From Iris pallida (lineage: Eukaryota > Streptophyta > Magnoliopsida > Asparagales > Iridaceae), in assembly GCA_029216955.1 (NCBI GenBank), contig JANAVB010002199.1:18591053-18655052 (forward strand): 64,000 nucleotides of DNA, read 5' to 3'. Shown here piece after piece: positions 53,701 through 61,070 of this stretch. The position numbers were made by a program, and so were the translations under genes. Numbering within the stretch: position 1 is the stretch's first letter; the number at the start of each line of letters is the position of its first letter. Below the pieces are notes generated by a model, which saw only the letters and a program-made list of their open reading frames with translations, was not told where the DNA came from and made no database searches.

Positions 53701-54245
53701 AAATAGAGACACATACGCACCTGTACGCGCACACAGACACACACATGCACTCCCTAGGTGAGTTTGCCAGTGTGAATCATTGGTTGTGCTGCAGTAACGG
53801 CTACTTGGAGGATGCAGCCAGTGGGCTGTATTTCTCAAAAAAAAAAGAGGGTTTTGACATAACTTTAATGGTGAGAATGAATTTTGATCTGTAAAAGGAA
53901 ACTCTTCCTATGCAAAAGCACAGCAAAACATAGAGACCAGAGGAAAGGAACTGCTTCAATGATTCCTATTTTCTCTCTTTCTTGATATTTTATTACTTCT
54001 GTGGTGTTTAATTCAATCAACAATTATCTATTATTTGTCTATTGGAGATACCCAGGCATCTGAACCAAGTTAATTGGTACAAAATTACTTTTGCAGGCTT
54101 TGTTTGTGTGAGGGGATTCGACACGACAAGCAGAAGTCCGAAGCCTCTATACGCTAGGCTGCACTTTCCAGCCAGCAAGACAACCAAAGAGAAAAGGGCC
54201 GCAGCAGAAGCAGCGGCGGCAGCTGCAAAGGCAAAGGAGGGGTAA
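19804..54245 (+). CDS. DEMETER/ROS1-type 5-methylcytosine DNA glycosylase (18 coding exons)
   Basis: Bifunctional glycosylase/AP lyase that starts base-excision removal of 5-methylcytosine in the nucleus. Exons: 19804-20632, 20762-23197, 40146-40236, 40341-41970, 42319-42398, 45519-45603, 45695-45786, 45903-45971, 46089-46125, 46220-46302, 46823-47263, 47467-47503, 47580-47637, 47727-47866, 48025-48090, 48225-48339, 48444-48482, 54097-54245. The sum is 6477 nt with all phases agreeing, giving about 2158 aa (Arabidopsis DME is about 1990, ROS1 about 1390). Order: repeat-rich N-terminus; Lys/Arg-rich box about 397-455; conserved pre-domain to 1088; linker; glycosylase about 1604-1860 with catalytic K1701 and D1719; 4Fe-4S cysteines 1786, 1793, 1796 and 1802; permuted CXXC about 2002-2020; RRM-like end. 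No stop or frameshift interrupts it. DME and ROS1 paralogues are hard to separate by eye; the long N-terminus favours the DME type. Confidence 0.93.
20152..20545 (+). repeat. Coding minisatellite in exon 1
   Basis: DNA-level array behind the six MMPPASP peptide units. Unit spacing is 60-78 bp and all length changes are multiples of three, so the frame is kept. Copies 2, 3 and 5 are nearly identical at nucleotide level. Confidence 0.85.
20762..23197 (+). CDS. Demethylase exon 2 (basic region and pre-catalytic domain)
   Basis: Begins after TTTGTGCAG and restores a [12 protein letters not shown] reading across the junction. It contains the family signature [19 protein letters not shown], then a Lys/Pro-rich stretch ending KRKYVRKKK (nuclear targeting and DNA contact in the family). 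A 71-aa tandem duplication lies at about 22018-22443. The end carries the conserved [39 protein letters not shown] and HLVQ segments. The donor is CAAG|GTACAT at 23198, phase 1. Without splicing, translation ends 7 codons later at 23220. Confidence 0.9.
22018..22443 (+). repeat. 213-bp in-frame tandem duplication in exon 2
   Basis: Two 71-aa units, each starting [12 protein letters not shown] and ending ERTANNR/EKTANNR, with [21 protein letters not shown] and [10 protein letters not shown] in between. The offset is exactly 213 bp, and the copies differ at about 15 residues. Confidence 0.9.
24824..26695 (+). pseudogene. Copia A gag-protease-integrase frame (broken)
   Basis: Encodes a UBN2-type gag ([13 protein letters not shown] at its start), a zinc knuckle [14 protein letters not shown] (25559-25600), an aspartic protease with DTGASCHVC at about 25718, the GAG-pre-integrase motif [11 protein letters not shown], and an integrase core ([42 protein letters not shown]). 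Two breaks are visible. The expected start ATG at 24777 is in another frame and meets TAG at 24822-24824. A one-base loss near 26685 ends the frame at TGA 26693-26695 inside the integrase. Confidence 0.88.
26697..28698 (+). pseudogene. Copia A reverse transcriptase-RNase H frame
   Basis: Continues the polyprotein in a shifted frame from [17 protein letters not shown]. Contains the integrase C-terminus, a reverse transcriptase ([34 protein letters not shown], catalytic YVDDML at 27751-27768) and RNase H ([50 protein letters not shown]). The frame is intact from here to the stop at 28698, so the single shift upstream is the main break in pol. Confidence 0.88.
28976..29445 (+). repeat. Three-copy repeat in copia A 3' non-coding region
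   Basis: Three diverged units of about 130-150 bp start near 28983, 29168 and 29312. Each has AGCACTACAA.GAG, then CATG.TACAGT, ATGAGGT(T/A)CC, AAAGCCTCGGCTTT and the end GCGGCGTAGCACCGCAA. They lie between the pol stop and the polypurine tract. Confidence 0.8.
31712..32533 (-). pseudogene. Copia B RT-RNase H remnant
   Basis: The longest open stretch of element B. It carries [64 protein letters not shown] and [15 protein letters not shown], the order expected for the last part of copia Pol. The upstream reverse transcriptase (32534-33270) is present but split into several frames; [11 protein letters not shown] and KPIGCKWA are readable at about 33090-33180. Confidence 0.85.
33784..36240. mobile_element. 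Nested LTR-type insertion (2.46 kb) inside copia B
   Basis: Begins TGTCACGCCCCG and ends GACACTACA. It interrupts the copia B integrase reading: integrase resumes at 33783 on the far side. It has no coding capacity. It shares start, end and several internal blocks (CGTCCTCGCT, GTGATG.CG.ACGAG, CTCTTTATTGAT) with 55823-58215, so both look like solo LTRs of one family, read on the minus strand (AATAAAGAGCA signal). Flanks GGCAT and CTCAT are only a partial target duplication. Confidence 0.7.
35205..35400. repeat. Tandem repeat inside nested LTR
   Basis: Four copies of a 43-58 bp unit with the core TATCGAGACTCCCAAGTAGC and GGGACCGATCTCGTG, ending CTTCCT. Confidence 0.85.
36241..37225 (-). pseudogene. 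Copia B protease/integrase remnant
   Basis: Minus-strand frames carry [18 protein letters not shown] (protease end), [18 protein letters not shown] (pre-integrase), [46 protein letters not shown] and [18 protein letters not shown], i.e. a standard copia integrase. It is split between two frames around 36560-36630 and ends at the nested insertion. Confidence 0.85.
37759..38109 (-). pseudogene. Copia B gag remnant
   Basis: Minus-strand frame with [32 protein letters not shown] and [10 protein letters not shown], matching the UBN2-type gag of copia elements. It sits about 280 bp inside the 5' LTR, as expected. The zinc knuckle lies further along, at about 37440-37540, in a broken frame. Confidence 0.75.
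39112..39290 (+). mobile_element. Au-type SINE
   Basis: A tRNA-like head (CCTGGGATGGTAAGG, then a B-box-like GTTTGAGTCACGG) is followed by the Au SINE tail words GGTTAAGACTGCATACATC, GACCCTCCCCATACC and GCGGGAGCC, ending in a T-run at about 39282-39289. T-run ends are typical of Au SINEs. Located in intron 2 about 0.9 kb before exon 3. Confidence 0.75.
39914..40083 (-). mobile_element. tRNA-derived SINE, minus strand
   Basis: On the minus strand: an A-box-like GTGGCCAGGTGGTAGCACTG, a B-box GGTTTGAATCC about 45 nt later, and a terminal A-run. A 9-bp flanking duplication TTGTGCATT is present (39905-39913, 40084-40092). It lies only about 60 bp before the exon 3 acceptor. Confidence 0.75.
40146..40236 (+). 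CDS. Demethylase exon 3
   Basis: Reads [16 protein letters not shown] and then [12 protein letters not shown], the family-invariant segment that directly follows HLVQ of exon 2. The acceptor is TTCTACAG and the donor AAG|GTAAAA. This exon sits alone downstream of the 16.9-kb intron. Skipping or losing it would remove the start of the catalytic half. Confidence 0.92.
40341..41970 (+). CDS. Demethylase exon 4 (linker and start of glycosylase domain)
   Basis: Opens with [11 protein letters not shown], then a long Ser/Asn-rich variable linker. The end is conserved: [14 protein letters not shown], then [17 protein letters not shown] and [14 protein letters not shown], which begin the helix-hairpin-helix glycosylase fold. 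The donor is AAG|GTATGA. Confidence 0.9.
42319..42398 (+). CDS. Demethylase exon 5
   Basis: Reads [11 protein letters not shown] and [14 protein letters not shown]. The donor is AA|GTAAGA, which splits the Lys codon. It joins exon 6 to give PPDKAKDYLLS. Confidence 0.92.
42545..42607. repeat. 31-bp tandem duplication in intron 5
   Basis: Two copies of GGTTTACTGTAGT.TTGAACTGCTTGAGAAT, period 31 bp, differing at one base. Confidence 0.8.
42980..44710 (-). mobile_element. LINE (L1) ORF1 fragment in intron 5
   Basis: Minus-strand frames in pieces (43352-43654, 43702-43968, 43830-44084, 43985-44317) give a DUF4283-type protein: [17 protein letters not shown], then PLQMDKAT-like [10 protein letters not shown] and [11 protein letters not shown], followed by a knuckle remnant CIGHVESNC (about 43600-43630). 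This is the ORF1 layout of plant L1 LINEs. I see no ORF2 (endonuclease/RT), and the frames are broken. Confidence 0.65.
44711..44767. repeat. (AT)n microsatellite
   Basis: About 28 uninterrupted AT units at the right edge of the LINE fragment. Confidence 0.9.
45519..45603 (+). CDS. Demethylase exon 6 (catalytic Lys)
   Basis: Encodes the hairpin [17 protein letters not shown] and then [11 protein letters not shown]. The Lys in GLGLKS (about residue 1701) is the nucleophile that forms the Schiff base with the abasic sugar in this family. Confidence 0.93.
45695..45786 (+). CDS. Demethylase exon 7 (catalytic Asp)
   Basis: Encodes [20 protein letters not shown], then [11 protein letters not shown]. 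The Asp of VDTNVGR (about 1719) lies 18 residues after the Lys, as in Arabidopsis DME. One family position reads Cys here (GRIC) where DME and ROS1 have Ala. Confidence 0.93.
46220..46302 (+). CDS. Demethylase exon 10 (4Fe-4S cluster)
   Basis: Carries [19 protein letters not shown], i.e. C-X6-C-X2-C-X5-C, the iron-sulfur site needed for activity in DME/ROS1, followed by KHFASAFA. The upstream exons 8 (45903-45971) and 9 (46089-46125, only 37 nt) encode [20 protein letters not shown] and [12 protein letters not shown]. Confidence 0.93.
46823..47263 (+). CDS. Demethylase exon 11
   Basis: Reads [13 protein letters not shown], a variable Pro/Gln segment, [14 protein letters not shown], an acidic EEAFFED-like stretch ([20 protein letters not shown]), then [15 protein letters not shown]. 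It links the glycosylase to the RRM-like region. The donor is AGT|GTATGT. Confidence 0.9.
47580..47637 (+). CDS. Demethylase exon 13 with GC splice donor
   Basis: Reads [19 protein letters not shown] and ends CCCCAG|GCAAGA. No usable GT donor keeps the family reading: continuing past 47637 meets TGA after six codons. The acceptor TAATAG at 47726 restores TPGESAQ. The intron 47638-47726 is therefore GC-AG. Confidence 0.85.
47727..48482 (+). CDS. Demethylase exons 14-17 (permuted CXXC and RRM-like domain)
   Basis: Exon 14 (47727-47866) has the permuted CXXC Cys set in VCCDSQ and [11 protein letters not shown], then [13 protein letters not shown]. Exon 15 (48025-48090) encodes [20 protein letters not shown]. 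Exon 16 (48225-48339) encodes [20 protein letters not shown] and [15 protein letters not shown]. Exon 17 (48444-48482, 39 nt) encodes [13 protein letters not shown]. Together they form the C-terminal RRM-like fold of this family. Confidence 0.9.
48647..48734. repeat. 44-bp tandem duplication in intron 17
   Basis: Two copies of CATTTCTTTATCTTCGTCAT plus TGAGTTATAATA, period 44 bp. Confidence 0.85.
51044..51860. repeat. 417-bp tandem duplication inside the gypsy element
   Basis: Two units (about 51044-51455 and 51457-51860) share GTTGAGTAAGCGCAA, TTTGCTCTTGTT, GGGTTGGACCTTT, CTCCTTGGTGGTCTTTGGCT and GGCA.CATTCAAGTCTT. Divergence is moderate. Confidence 0.8.
51820..52359 (-). pseudogene. Gypsy gag in intron 17
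   Basis: 179-aa minus-strand frame with [62 protein letters not shown] and FTYLMLAI, which is the Retrotrans_gag core. It ends soon after the core, and downstream gag-like sequence is repeated and frame-broken. Confidence 0.8.
53166..53683. repeat. 260-bp tandem duplication spanning an LTR edge
   Basis: Unit 1 starts at 53166 and unit 2 at 53426, both GGTTGTACAATATTGTCTCGG. Both run through TAAAATCCAAAACCAATG, TGACTTTTTGAGACCGGTAG and GATGCAGTGGAGGTTGAGG. The first about 18 bp of each unit is LTR sequence, so the duplication happened after the gypsy insertion. Confidence 0.85.
54097..54245 (+). CDS. Demethylase exon 18 (C-terminus)
   Basis: Acceptor TTTTGCAG after a 5.6-kb intron. Encodes [20 protein letters not shown] and LHFPASK, the conserved family end, then a non-conserved Lys/Ala tail with a run of Ala (KEKRAA, eight more Ala around one Glu, then KAKEG). 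Stop TAA at 54243-54245. Confidence 0.92.
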
Positions 54246-55822
54246 TGCCATGTAGGGGGAAGCAAACAGGAGCCTAACTGAGCCTGAGCCATCCAGGAGA
54301 AGGCGAACAAGAGCTCGTTAGTGTTCTGTCCAAGTGTTCGCTGACTAACAAAACTGCTGCGTATTCGCGGCACCTCTAACAGTGTAGAACCTGCCAGACA
54401 ATCGCCTGGCCAATGTCGGACGGTTGGGGGAGAAATTGATAGTTAGTGTGTAGCATGAATGCTGTTTCAATGGTCAAGCAAATTTTCTTGAGAGAGCCGA
54501 AAGGGACAGAATAGCATAAGAGAGGAGAAAAAGAAAAAAAGAATCTGTCATTCTATTGTTCAGATTCAAGAACAATAATGCAGACACAAGGAGATGGAGA
54601 GGAAGCAGCATCAACCATTTGTAGGTGTATGGTAGGGACATAAACGAAGGGCATTGCATGATACTACAATCCATGAGACAAGTTTCAGATCCTAATATTG
54701 GGTCAAGTAACCTAGAAATAAACTGTTTGCTAATTCTTTCTAGTTGAGTAGAACTGCAGAGCTAGTGTAACTGACAGTAACTTCTACATCCAATAGATGC
54801 AGTTAAGTGTTGCAAGGAAGCATGTTGCCTGACAAATTGTGTTTCCAATCAAGAATGGTAAGTACAAAGTAGAACTTATTTATTTTGGCATATGTTTGTG
54901 TTGTAATCTTTTATCGATCTCTCGCACAAGTTTTATGGACCAGTTGCTTTAGCTAGTTATTCGGATTTTCGCACGGTTGAACTTTATTGCCATATACTGG
55001 AGAGGTAAACTGCAGATATCAGAGGGCTAGTTGGATGAAATCCCCTCAAGGTTTCGAGTGGAAACCCTTCGTTGTTAGTTCTTCGGAAGTTCGGTCTCTG
55101 TGACTACCTGACCAGGGCTGGTCCGGAGGTTTGGATTGTTCTAGCCGGAGCTAATTTTGGTTGCCCCTTAATCCTTACTGTGGGCTGGTGCTGCGAGAGG
55201 AGAGGAAGAATCTACTGTGGTTATTAAGAAGATGGGATTTGGTTGCTTTTTTTTTGTTATTATTATTATTTTTTTTTTTGAATTTGATTGTTTTGTTGAA
55301 TTGTAGGAAGTACTTGTTTGGAAGTCTAGCTAAATTGTGCTTGGGAAACTTTTTAATTTCTGGGGAAATTTTGTATGGCAACTCAAACTTTATGAAACCT
55401 GGCGGCAGCCGCATGTTGACAATTCTTTATGTTTAATCTTCCTCCTTCCACCCACTTTATTCTTTGATTCAACTTTTTTTTTTAGTACCGACACAAAGGA
55501 CAAGACTTTTTTTTTTTTTTGCACGTTCAATACTGTATTACTGTATTGTATGTCTTTTGGATCCACTGTTCTCCAACTCAATTCAACCTTTAAAAAAAAT
55601 TAATTTAAAGGTTCGTTACACTCTGTTTAAAACCTTTTTTAAAACAAATTCTGGCCTTTCATTCTCTCTCTGCGTGTGCATTTTAATCTAATATATTTAT
55701 AAAATTATATATTTAATTCTTATTTTTCTAACTAAAACAGAACTCTAATTATTTACATTTTTATAAATATTTCTAATTGTTTCTAATAAATGACAATTAT
55801 AACCAACTATAATACTATATCT
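54246..55822. other. Demethylase 3' flank and intergenic DNA
   Basis: The probable 3' UTR runs to about 54750; an AATAAA word at 54717-54722 is a candidate poly(A) signal. The remainder has T-rich simple sequence (55245-55280, 55487-55520) and no gene. Confidence 0.45.
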
Positions 55823-58215
55823 TGTCACGTTCCGACCCGAAAAATCGCTCGTCCTCGCATCGATTTATCCGAATCATCGTCCTCGCTGGGACGTGATGTC
55901 GTACGAGTCTGGAGTTGCACTCGTACAAGGCAAGATGACAAGTTCTCAAATGGTTATCTTTGATTTGATATTAGCAACGGAAGAAAACATAGTATACGAA
56001 ACAATTCTCTTTATTGATAAATAAACTGAGATTACAAAGGCTTTCAATATGTCCAACTGAATTTGCCATATTGGCTATAACACTCAAGTTCTCTCTTGCC
56101 CACAAAGGATTTCACCGTTCCATACACCATGCCTTCTATATCTCGGCCGCATCAATCTTGTTGCAAGTCCGAGCGTCAATGCGATCGTACGCTTCAAACG
56201 TTATGACATTCCATTCCTCAGCGCGATCAAGCGAAGCTTCGCCGCAAGCAGAATGTATCCTGAACCTGCGAGCAATCTAGTGGAGGATTAGTATTTTCGT
56301 CCTTATTGTACTGATCAAAGACCCATTTAAATAAACCGACATTTATTATGTATTGATTCATGCAACATACAATTTAGTTATCTTTCTATGTTCTCATTAG
56401 GATCTATTTCATGGCATATTCGAAAGTAGTAAAGCATGATATCATGGCAAGCATGTTATTTTGATTCGCATAAGCAAGCAAACAACCAATAGCAATCTCG
56501 TGTTGTTTCGTGACTTCTTACCAAACATTGACGCACTCGCCCTTGCACCGACGTAAGGTGAATACGCCTTATTCCTTCCCTGTCATGTTATAAGTGCTCT
56601 GTGTTCCTGCACTTTCGGCCTACCGTTCCTTAACTATATAAAGGTCATTGGCGTATCCGCGCCGGAATGGACTAACTTATTTCTCTTTTCTTTTCTTTTC
56701 TCAAACTGGATAACCCAGCGTCCTCCCCGTACGGGTTTGCTAGCCCAGTATTCGAAGGACGCCGAACTTACCATCAATTGTGGCTTATCACATTAGTAGC
56801 ATATCGCAAGTCATACCCAAAAGATGTGCACCAACAATGATTATTCATCCCTCCTAGGCCGAACGGTCCCGGTGCCCCGGTGCAAACCTATTCGAGAGAA
56901 ATTACCACACCATGTGCACAGACAATATTTCAAGTCCATTCGACCATGCAACGCGCGTCAAATCCATACAACCAAACAATTCGCATATCTCTATTTCAAT
57001 TGGCACAATGTCCCAACTCAATGTTCATCAAGGAACACTCCGAAGGCCATAAATATTTCGAAGGCACCAAGCCACATTCGAGAGTTCCGTCACATTCATG
57101 CCACAACTGTTCTCTTCGCAATGAAGTCATCTTTTGTAAGTCTCGTGCACATAAGCACGTTTCGCTTTGATATAGTTATTCTTCATTCCTTGCATCGTGC
57201 ATTCGATGCATGCCTCGATTCAGTATTTCCATATTCTACGCCTTAGTGTTCAATGCGTTAGACTTATGTTCCTTCCTTCCGACTCGTGTAACTGAGGCAC
57301 GCCTCGATAGGGTATTCAATGTTCTATAGCTCGTGCACTGAGGCACTCGCGCCGATATAGTCTTTCAATATTCTAGCATACTATCTCGTGCATGGGGGCA
57401 CGAATGACTTGTACGTCGAGGCACTCATCGATACAGTTATCCCATGTTCTTATGGCTTGCACACCGAGGCGCTCGTCTTTGCGATATTCAATGTTCCATA
57501 GCGATTCGTATATTTGATGTACATTTTATTTCAATTGTTCTATCTAGTGTTCGACACGCACTATGTTCATCTCTCGATCGAGCCACGCCCATGGTCTCGA
57601 TAGATTAACTCAGCATACAACGATATATTTTACTTAGGCATGAAGGAGTAGGAAAGAGAAGTCAAAGTCCTTCGACCTTAAGTCGATACGCCTTGTCGTT
57701 TTGTCGAGCCGATGCGGCTCAATCTCATAACTTTGTTGCATGGCCAACTTCTATGACTTAGCCATTCGAACACTTCGTGCCTCATTGAATTATACGACCG
57801 ATTTGGCTTACCGAGCCTATGCCTCAGTCCGTAGCGAGGCGGTGATTTAGTTTTGTGGACCCCGTTGTAAATAAGGCTAAATGTCAACCTCTTATATTTC
57901 AGCGTAAACGTATAGCCTGCACACGAAACCAACTAAAATCAATACTTGTTCGAATCGGACTAATACATTGCGCCGATTCGATTTCTTAGAATTTTCGAAC
58001 CGGCTCAATGCTTTCTCTCGGGCCAACTTAACACTTGCATCGATCTTACTCGATGCGTTCCTCGGGTCAACGTAACTCTTTGCATCGATCCGACTCAATG
58101 CATTTCTTGGGACAAGGTAACTATTGTATCGATTCGCATCGATACTTAATCAGATCAACGCGACTCTTCGAGTCAACGACTCAGCATAATACACTGTACG
58201 GAGTGGGACATTACA
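55823..58215 (-). mobile_element. Solo LTR, 2.39 kb
   Basis: Starts TGTCACG and ends GACATTACA, flanked by a perfect 5-bp duplication TATCT (55818-55822, 58216-58220). There is no coding frame, no primer site and no polypurine tract. Read on the minus strand it runs TGTAATGTCCC to CGTGACA and carries a TCAATAAAGAG signal. Same family as 33784-36240. Long LTRs of this type are known from Del/Tekay chromoviruses; that assignment is inference. Confidence 0.8.
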
Positions 58216-58220
58216 TATCT

Positions 58221-59650
58221 TACTAAGTATAAGTAATCTCTCTCTCTCTCTCCCCTTTGTCCTTCGCTCCACTTTTTATACATTGTAGCTTATTTATCTC
58301 TCAAACTATTTAACTACATATATTTATGAAACTATTTAATTTCTATCTCCAACTAAAATATATGGACTATAATAACTTGGAATTGCTAATATAATTAGTA
58401 GATCACAATTATAACCACGTGTAATTATTACAACCAATTATAACAAATTATGAGAACTATTAAATTGTAAAATAATGTTATTTAGTCATAATTGCTACAA
58501 TTGGTTCTAAGTAGTTATAATTAGTTCAAATTTATTTTTAAATAGTTATAGTCAATCTATTTTAGTTGGGGAGATAAACTAAATATTTTTAAGTTAAAAA
58601 TAAATGCATGTCAATGAGATGGAATATAGGTTTGCTAAGAAATATGATAGGTGATGACCGTGATGTAAACGTGACATAAGAAGGGAGAGAAAAAAGATGA
58701 TAGACTTGAATAGAATTAGAGGAGAGAGGAGAAGTTTTGAAGAGGGCGAAAAGAGCATACACAGATATAGATGAAAATTAAATGAAATTTGAGAACATAG
58801 GGAGTTTCAAATAAAACTTGTCAACATTTGACTCAATTTTTCTTCTTCTTTTTTTACTTTTCAAAATTAAACATCCACCTTTAACCCTCTATATAAATAA
58901 CTTTTATTATTATTTCATTTTATCACCAAAGACCAACTTCTGATTTCTTACTTTATAGTAAACACTAAACATACATTTTTTAAATTAATTTTTTTTAAAA
59001 TTTCTAGAAACTAAAAAAAAGTTAATTTCTTAATTAAAAAATATATATTTTAAACCAGATAACAATTTACCTAAACATAATTAAATTAAACACAAGGGGT
59101 CACACGCACATCCAAAGTTGAAGAGAAATTAAATGGACTAATGAGAGTTTAGACTTCAGATTTTATCAGCTTAGAATTTAAGCTTTGAATTATCAAATTA
59201 AAAAATTTAGATCTGGACTTTTATTATCTATTTTATTTTTTTCATTATACTTCCTACTATGTTTAACAATAAAATATATATATATAGAATATGGAGGACA
59301 TAGTAGAAAAAAACAATAAAATATTTATATATAATGGAGGACATAGTAGAAAAAAACAAATAATAATAATAAAAATTAAAATTTTTTTAATTGAACATAT
59401 TAGAACTTAAATTTAAATTAATATAAAATTCAGAATTTAAACTCTAATTAGTCCGAAATTAAATGGAATTCCTCCGCCACCAACTTCCCTCTCCTCTCTA
59501 TTATTACACCACCCTCTCTCTCTCCTCCCCAAGTGGCACATTCCGTAAATTTCCCCACCTTTAACATTTACTGCTCAGTAACTCCACTGCTGCTCTGCAA
59601 CTGCTTCTTCCTCAGAACTTTTGACTCCCTTTCTCTCTCTCTCCCTCCCT
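58221..59650. other. AHL upstream region, no gene seen
   Basis: Strongly AT-rich with two CT-rich tracts (about 58239-58255 and 59510-59530). A 36-bp segment with GGAGGACATAGTAGAAAAAA occurs twice at about 59291 and 59335. Confidence 0.5.
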
Positions 59651-59657
59651 AAAAAAG

Positions 59658-59666
59658 TTAGGGTTT
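59658..59666 (-). promoter_or_regulatory. Telo-box in AHL leader
   Basis: TTAGGGTTT, the complement of the telo-box AAACCCTAA, 38 nt before the first ATG. Telo-boxes are common near starts of growth-related plant genes; use here is not shown. Confidence 0.4.
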
Positions 59667-59699
59667 TTTGAAGTGAAAGCGGAAGCCCACTCAGAACCC

Positions 59700-59717
59700 A
59701 TGCATGGATGGCCATAA
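59700..59717 (+). promoter_or_regulatory. Overlapping mini upstream ORF of AHL
   Basis: An ATG at 59700, four bases before the main ATG, opens MHGWP and a stop, overlapping the main start in another frame. It could lower initiation at 59704 or favour leaky scanning. Confidence 0.45.
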
Positions 59718-61038
59718 CCTTTACTACTCGCACCATCCGAACCCTAGCCCTAGCCGCGCGGCGGAGCCACCACTTGGGCCGGCGCCGCCAGCGAAGAGGC
59801 GGAGGGGGAGGCCGAGGAAGTATGGGCCCGACGGCACCGTGACGCTGGCGCTATCGCCGCTGTCGTCCCCGGGCCCCGGATCGGGGTCGGCTTCGGACGG
59901 GCAGAAGCGGAGGGGGAGGCCGCCCGGATCCGGGAGGAAGCAGCAGCTGGCTCTGCTTGGTGAGCAGTAGTTGCACTCTTCTGAGAGCTATTTATAGTAT
60001 GATTGTTTGACGGGTCACTCCAAAGTTGGGATTTTGAGCAAGGTTTTGGGGATTGTGACAGAAAAAAATAGAAACGTGTTTTTATATATATTATTCTTAG
60101 AATAATGATATGCTTTAAAAAAAAAAAATTGAAGTGGATTGTTTGTTGACTACTTACATAGTGGGTTACAAGTTCGAATTTTGAGCTAAATTTTGGAAAT
60201 TGTGATATATAACACAATGCGGGTATTTTTTTTATTTATATATTTTTACTTTAGAATAATATTCTCTTTTGAGTGGTGTTTTAAATTCTTACGGGGTGTT
60301 TGTTGACTACTTGTCTGATGGGTTACTTCATTTTGCTACAATTAATGTGTGTTCATTTCTTGCATCAAGTTTGATCTTTGAATTGAATTTTGGAAACTTG
60401 TGACTAAAAGCAATATTTGAGGCATTTTTTTGGTTTGGAAATTTGGGTGACGAGCGTGATTTTAGGGTTTTTTTTTTAGAGCTTAGATTTGAAAGAGCAA
60501 AATGTATTGGTATTTTCTCTTCATCCATGTTGGAAATTTGGAAGGTTACTTAAGCTCAGCTTATCTGGGCTGCTTCAGCTTATTTTATTTTTGAAAAGCA
60601 GACCATGATGGTGTTTGATAAAGCTGGTTCTATTTTATCTTTTTGTTTAGAAACATGTAGTTTCTCATTGGCTTCTTTTGAAAGAGGGGATGGAGTTACT
60701 TTCAGAAGCTGCTTTGCTTATGTGTTTTTTCCTACAAAAATGTCCCTTGGGATTTTACCAAATTCCATCTTATGCCTTCATATTTTTACTAGTGCATGTC
60801 CAGTTTGGTCATTTTCATTTGAAAAGCATTTTCTACCAAACACCTTATAGCTTCTATTCTAAGAACAATTTTCTTAAATAATTTATATAAATGGGTAGCT
60901 TATGAGATCAACTTACAAAAGCATCTTAGGACAACAATTTTTCATCTTACAACCAATTTTGGTTGTAAGCTTTACAACCGCCTACGTGGCATCCATTGAT
61001 TGGGGGAGAGGAGGGACCTGGTGGGACCATGTTAGCCG

Positions 61039-61070
<32 letters not shown>

